Both the position numbers and the translations under genes were made by a program. From assembly GCF_000384965.1 (NCBI RefSeq), contig NZ_CM001844.1:1379667-1443666 (forward strand): a stretch of DNA of 64,000 nucleotides, read 5' to 3'. Positions 8,946-17,435 of the stretch are shown piece by piece. This DNA comes from Bartonella bovis 91-4. GTDB lineage: Bacteria > Pseudomonadota > Alphaproteobacteria > Rhizobiales > Rhizobiaceae. The number at the start of each line of letters is the position of its first letter. Within the stretch, counting starts at the first letter, position 1. The notes beneath the pieces were generated by a model, which saw only the letters and a program-made list of their open reading frames with translations, was not told the DNA's origin and did not search any database.

Positions 8946-9628
8946 AAAAACCTCCCCATTATTATATAAATAATACATATACCGTTATTAATTTAAGCCA
9001 TAAATGATGCGTAATTAAAACCATCATGACACAGTGCAAAGAGCACCTTTTAAGTGCTTTTTCCAAAGCACTTCTCCTTAAAAATCACCAAAATCTTACT
9101 GCCCCTTCACACATAAAGTCTATAAAACACAATAGAGACAACCCCTCATTATACTAAACAAACCAAATCTCACCTTGTCATTAGAAGCTTTTTTTCAACC
9201 GCTCATTGCCCTATATAACGTGCTTGTGCGTGAGATCTTTTAATTTGTTATGTGTGATCGGTCAGCTAATAGCGTTATTCAAGCAGCACTTGCACCAATA
9301 AACACGAGCTTTAATATATATTATAAATATTCACTCTATAATGTGATCTAGATCAGTGATTCATAACAAGCCATGGTGTTATCATGAAACAAATGATGCA
9401 TAAGCTAAAATCAAATGAAAGTTTTCATATAAATTTTAGAATGTAAAAAACACACCTGAACAATAAAACGAGCATTTTTCACTTTCTATTTTCACCGCTA
9501 ATTGGTATTTTTATATAAATTGCTTTTTCAATTTTAATTACAAAGCTAAGTAGTAAACTTTCCTTAGTACATACACGCTACAAATTCTCTATCCCTCCTA
9601 ATTGATTCTCTATCCCCTCCTAATTGAA
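8946..9628. repeat. Second copy of the toxin flank repeat and upstream region of toxin operon 1
   Basis: No gene. It separates the start of A copy 1 from the terminator of operon 2. About 9000-9620 matches both the left flank (from about 7150) and the right flank (from about 10910). Landmarks recur 1928 bp (7171 to 9099) and 1911 bp (9099 to 11010) apart, so the duplicated unit is about 1.91-1.93 kb. A TATAAT lies just before the ribosome site of A copy 1 on the minus strand and is a possible -10 element; no good -35 is visible. Confidence 0.75.
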
Positions 9629-9658
9629 TGAAAAATGAGAGGCTTTCCTGCCTCTCAT
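9629..9658 (-). terminator. Rho-independent terminator of toxin operon 2
   Basis: It has the same hairpin as in operon 1 (ATGAGAGGC pairing with GCCTCTCAT), with one base changed in the loop side and a T run on the minus strand. It lies about 40 bases after the second B-subunit gene. Confidence 0.8.
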
Positions 9659-9698
9659 CAAACTCTTTAGAGCATTCACCAAAACATAACTTGCTATA

Positions 9699-10013
9699 TT
9701 ATTTCAAAGTAATGCCTAATACTGGTCTTACTTCCTTTCCATTACCTACAAACCTTACTTCTACTGGTCTGTCTAGAATGAGTGCTGTTTTAGCCAAATC
9801 CAGAATGTTTTTTCCATACACGCTATTACACGACCACGTTCCTAACTGCTGACTACCTGGGCTTGATTTGTATATTATTTTTAAAGTGCAATGTTTTTCA
9901 TCGATTTTAACCCAATCTATATAGCCTGGTTGTTCATACGGCCCAGCAAATGCTGTTCCAATCATTAAAACCATTATACTCAAAGATAAAAGTATTTTTT
10001 CTTTAATTTTCAT
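9699..10013 (-). CDS. AB5-type toxin B subunit homologue, copy 2
   Basis: 104 residues, the same architecture as copy 1: signal peptide 1-23, C42 and C62, and the segment NILDLAKTALILDRPVEVRF. By eye 16 positions differ from copy 1. Most changes lie between residues 33 and 63, while the signal peptide and the helix-strand segment 65-95 are almost unchanged. The GAGG ribosome site is kept. The gene is paired with A copy 2 at the same 128-base spacing. The reading frame is intact, so the second copy appears functional. Confidence 0.72.
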   Translation of the reverse strand: MKIKEKILLSLSIMVLMIGTAFAGPYEQPGYIDWVKIDEKHCTLKIIYKSSPGSQQLGTWSCNSVYGKNILDLAKTALILDRPVEVRFVGNGKEVRPVLGITLK

Positions 10014-10141
10014 AATAATTTTCCTCCTTTAAAATTTAAAATAAAATAAGATTATTTTTCGCTTATTATATAAACGCTATACTTATAAATTATACAGTAT
10101 ATAAGTAGTATTATAAATAGATATATTTATAATACTTTATT

Positions 10142-10858
10142 TTAATCAAGAATAGCAAATATCACTCCAAGTATAGAGTAATGAGCTTTCCAAAAGAACT
10201 CTTCTCCAAATTCCTGTGCTGATTTAATAGGAAAACAAAATAATTTTGATACGCAGTTAGAAAATTCAACCCATGGATGTTCTGTCCAAGCTTTGTAATT
10301 AATAGGAAAACCAGCTAGTTGTGGTTGAGCACCTGATGATGAAAAACTTCCATATAACCGCTCATTGTAATCTGGATTGGGAACAAATGGATCAACTTTC
10401 CCATTTCTTATTCTTTCCCACCCAATAATTTGATTCCAATGAATAACACCCAATGCAGCTACTTCTCGTTCAGACGAATATGGACTATACTTTCCCAACG
10501 ATTCATTAACATCAACAAAATTAGGGGTAGTCTTAATATGATAAACATAACCATTCTTATCAAGATTAAAATGGACCCAACCTATTGCGAATTTTCGAGC
10601 AGTTGTTGTTGAGATGTAGCCATTACCTAGCTCAGTAGTAGACACTGAGCTCACATGATCCCACAAATTTATGTTTGGTGGAGGTTGATTAATCCATAAC
10701 TCATCTAAACCTTTAGGATACAAACCACCAGCGATCTTTGCATCTTCAGGAGTAGCCTTAGTTGCGCGATAGACTATTTGGACACTATCGGCAAAAGCAG
10801 AACATGAAAATATAAAAATCATTAAAGAAATAAATGATTTTAGTATAGTTTTTCTCAT
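10142..10858 (-). CDS. Cholera/heat-labile enterotoxin A-like ADP-ribosyltransferase, copy 2
   Basis: 238 residues from the ATG after GGGGAGG. It is collinear with copy 1 without gaps but considerably diverged in the first half. Catalytic positions are kept: Arg31 (VYRAT), His68 (NLWDH), GYISTT (83-85) and E130-R-E132 (SEREVAALG). C202 and C208 are kept with a different loop (VSKLF instead of TSIAS), which brings one Lys, a possible nicking site. The C-terminal tail from SPIK/FPIK onward is nearly identical to copy 1. Since both the catalytic and secretion features remain, this is probably a second working A subunit with altered surface or target properties rather than a decaying duplicate. 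Confidence 0.84.
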   Translation of the reverse strand: MRKTILKSFISLMIFIFSCSAFADSVQIVYRATKATPEDAKIAGGLYPKGLDELWINQPPPNINLWDHVSSVSTTELGNGYISTTTARKFAIGWVHFNLDKNGYVYHIKTTPNFVDVNESLGKYSPYSSEREVAALGVIHWNQIIGWERIRNGKVDPFVPNPDYNERLYGSFSSSGAQPQLAGFPINYKAWTEHPWVEFSNCVSKLFCFPIKSAQEFGEEFFWKAHYSILGVIFAILD

Positions 10859-11383
10859 AAAAACCTCCCCATTATTATAATACATACACCATCATTAATT
10901 AATTTAAGCCCTGATGATGAGTAATTAAAACCATCATGACACAATGCAAAAAACACCTTTTAAGGGCTTTTTTCCAAAGCATTTCCCCTTAAAAACTACC
11001 GAAATCTTACTGCCTCTTCACACATAAAGCCTATAAAACACAATGAAGACAACCCTTTATTATACTAAACAAACCAAAACCTGTTATCAGAAGCTTTTTT
11101 TCAACCGCTCATTGCCCTATATAACGTGCTTGTATGTGGAATCTTTAATAATTTGTTATGTGTGGATCGATCAGCCAATGGTGTTATTCAAACAACACTT
11201 GCAACAACAAATCAAAATTTTTATTAAGACTTTCCAATTGTGTTATAAATATGATCACTCTATAGTGTTGTCTACATCAGTGATTCATAACAAGCTCAGG
11301 GTGTCATCATAAACAAATGATGCATAAGCTAAAATCAAATGAAAGTTTTCATATAAATTCTAGAGTGTAAAAAACACACCTCA
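10859..11383. repeat. Third copy of the toxin flank repeat, ending at the fdhE-like gene
   Basis: From about 10910 the sequence follows the region upstream of toxin operon 1, and from 11010 it follows the flank copies at 7171 and 9099. The match runs through ATGATGCATAAGC and TGAAAGTTTTCATATAAATT and ends at ACACACCTCA (about 11381), immediately before the ATG codons of the fdhE-like reading frame. No toxin gene or terminator follows this third flank. Confidence 0.75.
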
Positions 11384-11416
11384 ATGATGAAAAAACAAAC
11401 AAGGGGAATGATTACC

Positions 11417-12316
11417 ATGCTACAACGCAATACTCTCTTTGAAAAAAAGAGCGAGAGTAACACTGCCCACCCCTCCCCTTGGGTCAAACTGCCTGATAGA
11501 GAAATTTTGTTTAAAAAGCGAGCTCACCGTTTTGCGCATTTAGCCACAACCAGCCCCAATAAAGAAGATCTCTTATTTTGGGCTCATTTTTGTAATGCAC
11601 AGCAACAATTAACAAACACATTGCAAGATTTTTCCACAGCACTCAGCCGCTTTACAACTGTATCTACCCCTCCTTTTGATAGATCAAAAATATTGAGCTT
11701 AGGATTTTATGATAGTGTTGTGCACAATTTTTTAAATCATATTTCGACCAGCGCACTACCTTTAAAATATCAAGAAGCTTTCAATCAAATACAACAAAAA
11801 CAAGACCAATGGCGCTTATGGGGGCATAATCTGTTAAATTATCCGCTTTCCCACCAACATTTAGCAGAACATATTTTCATCATCGGTGCTTTGCAAATTA
11901 TTTACTGCCTCACCGCTTCACAGCTTGATCCTCAAACATTGACCCCACAACAAAACAACCTTTGCCCAGCCTGTGCAGGTACACATTTGGCCAACATTGT
12001 TGGTGGCTGGAAAGGAGAAGAAAAACAACGGCTTTGTTCCTGCCTTTATTGTGGCGCATCATGGCGCTCAGCACATCTTCAATGCACTTTTTGTAACACA
12101 ACACACAACACATTTCACCATAACTTTGAAAAAGATTCAAAAAATATTCTACTAGACAGTATTCTCATTGAAACATGTGAAGTATGTAGACATGATTACA
12201 ACCAACTCAATCAACAAGACCATTCCTCTCTCAATGTTTTTGCTGACGATAATGAGAACGCTCATCCCAGATTTTTTCTTGAAATTTCACCTTCATTTGA
12301 AGCAGAAGAACTCTAA
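11417..12316 (+). CDS. fdhE: FdhE-like formate dehydrogenase accessory protein
   Basis: About 299 residues from the ATG at 11417, which has AAGGGGA at good spacing. An earlier in-frame ATG at 11384 has no ribosome site and sits on the edge of the flank repeat. The C-terminal half shows the FdhE rubredoxin-like zinc region: CPAC, then CSCLYC, CTFC and CEVC, with the WR of GASWRSAHLQC between. FdhE helps sulfuration and assembly of formate dehydrogenase. No formate dehydrogenase subunit or FdhD is in the window. Length is normal for the family. Confidence 0.75.
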   Translation: MLQRNTLFEKKSESNTAHPSPWVKLPDREILFKKRAHRFAHLATTSPNKEDLLFWAHFCNAQQQLTNTLQDFSTALSRFTTVSTPPFDRSKILSLGFYDSVVHNFLNHISTSALPLKYQEAFNQIQQKQDQWRLWGHNLLNYPLSHQHLAEHIFIIGALQIIYCLTASQLDPQTLTPQQNNLCPACAGTHLANIVGGWKGEEKQRLCSCLYCGASWRSAHLQCTFCNTTHNTFHHNFEKDSKNILLDSILIETCEVCRHDYNQLNQQDHSSLNVFADDNENAHPRFFLEISPSFEAEEL

Positions 12317-12804
12317 CCCTTTTTTAACAAAAAATGAGCAGTTGAGTATTCCCCTACTCCTAACATCATCCCATTTTGGGTAGCAATTTAAGAAAGTGTT
12401 TGCTTTGCTATCCTTCATAAGCATTGCACTATCGCAAACCATCATAAAATTTACAGATATCGAAGTATTCTTCGCATCTCTTTAAAAGATTTTTGATCAC
12501 AAAAAAGTAATGCCACCTTGTAAAGGAATGGCTCACGCACTCATACCTTTCAATACAAAAAATGCACAATATCATTTAAAAGTACAACCTTTAATGTGCT
12601 TCAAATAATATGCTTCAAACCAACCTTTTTACTTAACCAATATTCCTTGAAATAAACATTCATTAGCATTTTATAAAACACTAAACTTACGCATCATCCA
12701 TTTTATGTTTTACAAACTAAAATCAAATTGAAAAACATTCCTGTTGCCTCACATATTTATCTTTTATCGTGTTTTGTCTGTTCTCAATTCTTTTATTAAA
12801 GAAT
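12317..12804. other. Gene-free AT-rich spacer
   Basis: Between the fdhE-like gene and a convergent membrane-protein gene. Stop codons are frequent in all frames, and I see no RNA gene, clear terminator or repeat unit. Confidence 0.5.
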
Positions 12805-13251
12805 CTAAAAATGATTGCGCGTTTTATTATTATTTTCATCTTGTTCATTGATTAAACAATCCCGTAAGAGAAAATAATTTCCATCTCCTGGTCTAATCAC
12901 TTTGATACATTTTTCCTTTGAGTTATCAGAGATCTCTTCCCACATTTCGCGAACGGTAAAATAGGCTTCACTTTCTAAGCGCAAGCAGCGTGAATAAACC
13001 TCTCCGCGTATATCCGGTAGAACTGAAGCAGCAATTTCTTTACAATAAATATACAAATCAAATGCTGGAATAACGAGCTTAATAGGCACATGTTGTGGAA
13101 TCTGTTTTGTGAAAAAAAAGTGATCAGAAATTTTTTGAACTGCAAAATAAGAAATCAACCCACACAAAAAAAATGCAAAGAGAATAACAACAATCTTACG
13201 ATATGCTTTTCTACGATAATATCTTAATCTTGCGTGGATTTTTTTGTTCAT
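12805..13251 (-). CDS. Putative membrane-anchored protein of unknown function
   Basis: 148 residues. A strongly basic N-terminus (HARLRYYRRKAYRK) precedes one membrane helix (about 20-40, IVVILFAFFLCGLISYFAV), so the ~105-residue C-terminal domain should be outside the cytoplasm. Four cysteines in that domain (YCKEI, SRCLRL, EKCIKV, RDCLI) could make two disulfides. I do not recognise the family. It stands alone upstream of the virion cluster and may or may not belong to it. Confidence 0.55.
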   Translation of the reverse strand: MNKKIHARLRYYRRKAYRKIVVILFAFFLCGLISYFAVQKISDHFFFTKQIPQHVPIKLVIPAFDLYIYCKEIAASVLPDIRGEVYSRCLRLESEAYFTVREMWEEISDNSKEKCIKVIRPGDGNYFLLRDCLINEQDENNNKTRNHF

Positions 13252-13775
13252 GAACTATCTGCCTTTAACCAATTATGGCAAATTTTGAACAGTAAATAAG
13301 CGCACTAAGCATAACGCTCCACAAAAAACCATGAACAATCAACAGCATTATGAATTGTCTTGCATTAAAAAGCAATCACCCGTTCCATAAAAACACTTAT
13401 CTTTTCATGATTAATGAAGCCATAATCAAGAGCGAGTAAAGCTTTAATGATTTTATAGCTCTTTTAAGTGTTCTCAACCTTTTTTACTCATCATTTAATA
13501 AAACAAGCACGCACTCCCCTATCTCTTTATAAAACCCCCACCTCTTTTCAGAAACGATAGGTATTATACCATAAAGATATTGGTGCATATTCTTAACTCC
13601 TATGAGGATCAAAAATACCCTACCTTAAACACCATATCACCTCACTCATCTGAACCAACTTTATTGTTTGTGTCATCTACACTTTCTAACATTTTTTCTT
13701 TTGCCCAAAACGGATCACAACCATGAAACCAGCATGATAGTAACTGTTCTGTTTTAACCAAATGCACTGATCTAT
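13252..13775. other. Gene-free AT-rich spacer left of the virion cluster
   Basis: No supported gene. The sequence has ordinary AT-rich Bartonella intergenic composition, unlike the C-rich islands further right. Confidence 0.45.
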
Positions 13776-13791
13776 TCAAATGTTATGGCCA

Positions 13792-14004
13792 TTAATAAGG
13801 GGTAGTTTTGTCCAATCCGCGCAAAACAATAAACCACTCATTTGGCACCCCGTCCCAAAAATGACAGATATAAAAGACAGAAAGTAAAAAAACTTTATCA
13901 TTGATTTTCTTACGATTTTGAAAAGACAACATAGTTTGAATAAGCGTTTTTGTCCGTTCAAAAGAACAGCCATAAAAAGCCGCATTATGCGACAAATGAT
14001 ACAA
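13792..14004 (-). CDS. Possible small protein downstream of the endolysin gene
   Basis: About 70 residues beginning at a TTG, just after the endolysin stop. The composition looks protein-like (FERTKTLIQTMLSFQNRKK, then ICHFWDGVPNEWFIVLRG), with aromatic residues typical of a folded C-terminus. There is no good start or ribosome site, and a 79-residue overlapping frame (13776-14015) competes. It could be the end of a decayed gene. No family recognised. Confidence 0.28.
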   Translation of the reverse strand: MYHLSHNAAFYGCSFERTKTLIQTMLSFQNRKKINDKVFLLSVFYICHFWDGVPNEWFIVLRGLDKTTPY

Positions 14005-14036
14005 GCAACAGCCAAACTTCTAATGCAACAATAAGA

Positions 14037-14699
14037 TCACAATTGTTCTTCTCTCATTCGAGAAAGGTATACGAAAATACCTACAATCGTTGCGATAACC
14101 ATAACGGCTGCTAAAGCCCATTGTACAGGCCCATATCCGGTAAAAAGCCCCGTTAAACCTGAAAAAGCCCCAATGACTGGTGCCAGAAATTCTGCTGTCA
14201 AAATAGAAACGTCACTTTTAGCTTCCACCGTTTGATAATTGGAACAAACATAAGCCCCTTTAGCCCACAATCCCGCTTCAGCAGCACGTCGGTGCACAAG
14301 ACCTTGCAAACGTTGCCCGCCTGATTTTGTCCATTTCTGTAATTCAGCCGGCACAGCTTCATAATCACCTTTATTGAGCTTTTTTAAAAGTGTAGAGTTA
14401 CAAAAAGCGCTTTCCCCCACATTATAGCAAAAGGACACAAGAGCAGCGAATTGCTCATCAGTTAAAGGTTGAGAAACCGTCTGTTCAACCGTTTGTTCAA
14501 ATTGTGCTAAATCTTTTTGCAAAATGGCTTCTGCTTCATCTTTTGTAATCTTCATACCCTCTTGTACAACAGGCGCACCCGCCATGGACGTGTGCCCATA
14601 ACCAATGGTCCACACATCCATAACGTCTTTGTAGGCCTCCAAACGCAACCCTTCCCATTTTTTAATTAACGCCAACCCTTCTTCTGATATTGTCCGCAT
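14037..14699 (-). CDS. Phage endolysin, GH24 lysozyme with C-terminal membrane helix
   Basis: 220 residues. The GH24 catalytic triad spacing is exact: E16, then D25 in AYKDVMDVW, then T31 (E-8-D-5-T), followed by IGYGHT. The lysozyme domain covers about 1-150 and would cut peptidoglycan glycan strands. A membrane segment near 190-213 (WALAAVMVIATIVGIFVYL) is unusual for soluble T4-type lysozymes and suggests a membrane-tethered enzyme. It is the last clear gene of the minus-strand virion cluster, where a lysis function is expected. No separate holin gene is evident. Confidence 0.9.
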   Translation of the reverse strand: MRTISEEGLALIKKWEGLRLEAYKDVMDVWTIGYGHTSMAGAPVVQEGMKITKDEAEAILQKDLAQFEQTVEQTVSQPLTDEQFAALVSFCYNVGESAFCNSTLLKKLNKGDYEAVPAELQKWTKSGGQRLQGLVHRRAAEAGLWAKGAYVCSNYQTVEAKSDVSILTAEFLAPVIGAFSGLTGLFTGYGPVQWALAAVMVIATIVGIFVYLSRMREEQL

Positions 14700-14770
14700 T
14701 TTTAAAATCCTTATAAATTTCCCCAGGCGTTAATATTCACCACCCTAAATTGTTGCCTGACACATATTAC

Positions 14771-15025
14771 CTATGCCTTGCTTGCAGTCCCTCTACTTCC
14801 ATTGTCCTGGAGAATTGTTGTCAATTGTTCTTCTAAAGCAGCAATACGCTGCAACAATTGTGTAGTGATTTGAGTATTCCTTTTATCCTTACGTCTCATC
14901 TCTTGCTGCACATTCTTTAAGAGAGCATTTAAAGGAGCATGGCCCATTCTCCCACTGGCATAAAGAACCAAGCGAATATGTTCAGGGTCATCAATATCAG
15001 CGATAGAAAATGGAAAAAGCGCCAT
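14771..15025 (-). CDS. Small coiled-coil phage protein
   Basis: 84 residues with a good ribosome site (GGATGAGAG). The N-terminal half is globular-looking (DIDDPEHIRLVLYASGRMG). The C-terminal half is a charged heptad-like helix (TTQLLQRIAALEEQLTTIL). It lies between the tail-fibre gene and the endolysin in the same direction, so it belongs to the virion or lysis block. Function not recognised. Confidence 0.6.
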   Translation of the reverse strand: MALFPFSIADIDDPEHIRLVLYASGRMGHAPLNALLKNVQQEMRRKDKRNTQITTQLLQRIAALEEQLTTILQDNGSRGTASKA

Positions 15026-15330
15026 TTCGTTCTCTCATCCTTTTAAATGCTAAAAAACAACTCTTTTGGAAAATGCTTAAATGCCCCACAAACATAACCA
15101 TCAACCCAGCCACTTAAATCAAACAAACCAGCTGCCTAACATTTGAGCAAACCACAAAGCCATCAATCAACCGCTCAAAAAAGCGAGCCTGTTATTTTCT
15201 CAAATAAGGTGTGACCCACCAATTTTCTGTGTGGCTTCTTAATATCTTAATGGAAATAGTGGAACGAAGAATCTTTACATATGTGCAATGTATTTAAGTT
15301 CTAGATTCTCATGCTTTCATATTCAAATTC

Positions 15331-16314
15331 TCATACCTTAATAGCGTAAACAACTGCCACATTGACAGGGCGTGTTTCTATGCCACCTGTTTTATTGATT
15401 GTAAATGTGTGCGTATGACTACCTGCAGGCTTTGTTAAAACCCGTTTCTCATAACTATGATATCTGGGCAAAGCACTTCCTCTAGCCGCATCTACCGAGA
15501 AGATCTGTTCTAAAAATTCATGCTTATGCTCACCCGCATTATTGATTTGTCCTGTATGCGTATGAGATTTAATAGCATCGTTTTGCCTGCTTCCCAAAAC
15601 ACGACCTTTATCAATCTCTCCTTTACTATCAAGCCCACGCAAAAACATTCCACGTAAATCAGGAACATTGAACGTCGTTTTTTTATCACCACTGCCCCAT
15701 GTTTCACCAATAGCCGCAAAAAGACTTTTATAATTTTCACGCAAGTAAGCCTTTCCATCACATAAAAGCCATCCTTTAGGCAATTTTTCCATAGCAAAAG
15801 TCGCAATGAAACCTGCTGGGAAATTACTTACTGGTTTTGGAGCAGCTGCAGGTGTGGGATTGGTTAAATACCAGCCATCTTTATCTTCTCCGTCAATACC
15901 ACATTGATAAACAAGTTCATAAAGACCGCCAGTTCGTATCTCTCCACCACTTAAAGGTACCAATCCGTCCTGTATCATCTTATAAACAGGCTGAGCAGGC
16001 AATTGATTTAACACAATGCTTGTTGTTGCAGCATTAATCCCTGCCGCCTTAAAGCGAACAACAATATCGTTTGTATAAGCTGCAATAGGAGACTTGGTAA
16101 CCAGATGAATAGATGTATTATTTTCATCTTTTGGGGTGGTAAATTTTGCTTCAATTGTCCCGCCACTATCTGTTAAATATTCTCTAATGCGTTGCATCAT
16201 TGCGCGCGCACTATCATTGACTGAGCTTGGTGGTTGTCCTTCTGCCCAATTAATGATCTCATCAGCACGTGCATTTTCATGCGCAACCAACGACCAATCA
16301 TAAATCGAACTCAT
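15331..16314 (-). CDS. Tail fibre protein with phage tail-collar domain
   Basis: 327 residues. The C-terminal half (about 165-327) is a tail-collar domain: PKGWLLCDGKAYLRENYKSL, FNVPDLRGMFLRG, paired His-rich SHTHT and SHTHTF motifs (metal-binding in collar fibres), and a final PVNVAVVYAIKV. The N-terminus probably attaches to the virion. Its ATG overlaps the stop of the upstream gene (ATGA), implying one transcript. It is the likely receptor-binding or fibre component of the particle. Confidence 0.88.
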   Translation of the reverse strand: MSSIYDWSLVAHENARADEIINWAEGQPPSSVNDSARAMMQRIREYLTDSGGTIEAKFTTPKDENNTSIHLVTKSPIAAYTNDIVVRFKAAGINAATTSIVLNQLPAQPVYKMIQDGLVPLSGGEIRTGGLYELVYQCGIDGEDKDGWYLTNPTPAAAPKPVSNFPAGFIATFAMEKLPKGWLLCDGKAYLRENYKSLFAAIGETWGSGDKKTTFNVPDLRGMFLRGLDSKGEIDKGRVLGSRQNDAIKSHTHTGQINNAGEHKHEFLEQIFSVDAARGSALPRYHSYEKRVLTKPAGSHTHTFTINKTGGIETRPVNVAVVYAIKV

Positions 16315-17435
16315 AGGGCCTGTCCTTGTTGTACAAAATCAATACCAGAAAAGAGAGAAAATGAAGGAGAAAAGCGTTTATTTTCAGGTGTCGTGACTTT
16401 TTCCATTTCAAAGCCAATTTTATCATAATCGACATACAACAACTGTGTTTTTTCATCCATATGAACAGCATCAGGATTTAAATGCAACAAATCCTGCGCC
16501 ATCACCCCACGATAACGCTGGGGGTCTCCTTTATAATTAAATTCATAAAGCGGGTAGCCATTTTTCTCCCCCACAGACACAATATTGTCTTTAACTCTGG
16601 CATCAGAAAGACCCATAATACTACCAATTAATCCAACTAATTGCTGTGCATCACGTAAAGGATCTTTGGTGACTGAAGGCACTGTTACACTCTGTCCTGT
16701 CTGAGTGCCATAATTTCCAGCTGCCGTTGTGCCCACTTTCAGCAATTGTTCTAATCGATTCCACGCTTGATTGTCTTGCTCCATCCATTTTTCGCGCTCA
16801 ACATCTAAAGCATGCTGGTTATTGGCATCTTGTACCATACCACCCTTTAAAGCATTACTTTGAGCATTGCTTTGTCCTTGATAGAAGTTGCTTGCAGCAT
16901 TAATCTGATTTTGCGTAGCCTTATCAATCATCTGATTGGCATTCATCATATTCGACACATCTTGATTATATTGTTGTGCTGCTGCATTTGTTGCCAAAGC
17001 CCCCAACTCATCAGTTAACACACCGGTATGCGCCCCAGAACCATAGCGCCCCGCCCCCGCCATAGACTGATTAACAGCATCAGAAGTTTTAGAAAGTGCA
17101 TTGTCTAGCGCATCATTAAATTTACTATTGTTTCCAATCCAACCACCACTCGCCATATCGCTAAGATTTTGTTGACTTTGAGTTGGTCCATTCAGCCACT
17201 GATTGATCGTTGGGTTGTTAAACTGGTTGGCAGCATCTCCTAACCCCTGAATAGCATTAAGCGTTGCATCACTCAAATCAGCATGGCGATCACCTTCGTA
17301 AACATTTCCTCCAATACCTTTATTATACAAATCAAGAGCATCAGAACTTGCTTGTTGTAAGATACCTTGCGCCCATATTGGTGGTGCATTTGTTTGTGTT
17401 GTTGTTTGAAATTGAGGGGTTTTTCGTCTACTCAT
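16311..17435 (-). CDS. Phage internal virion/tail protein with S74-like C-terminal domain
   Basis: 374 residues. The first ~260 residues are Gln/Asn/Ala-rich and helical, as in podovirus ejection or internal virion proteins. Residues from about 280 (SDARVKDNIVSVGEKNGYPL, then RYRGVMAQDL) match the intramolecular chaperone (peptidase S74-type) domain found at the end of tail spikes. ATGA-type overlaps link it to both neighbouring genes. A DNA ejection role is an inference from composition and position. Confidence 0.75.
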   Translation of the reverse strand: MSRRKTPQFQTTTQTNAPPIWAQGILQQASSDALDLYNKGIGGNVYEGDRHADLSDATLNAIQGLGDAANQFNNPTINQWLNGPTQSQQNLSDMASGGWIGNNSKFNDALDNALSKTSDAVNQSMAGAGRYGSGAHTGVLTDELGALATNAAAQQYNQDVSNMMNANQMIDKATQNQINAASNFYQGQSNAQSNALKGGMVQDANNQHALDVEREKWMEQDNQAWNRLEQLLKVGTTAAGNYGTQTGQSVTVPSVTKDPLRDAQQLVGLIGSIMGLSDARVKDNIVSVGEKNGYPLYEFNYKGDPQRYRGVMAQDLLHLNPDAVHMDEKTQLLYVDYDKIGFEMEKVTTPENKRFSPSFSLFSGIDFVQQGQAL

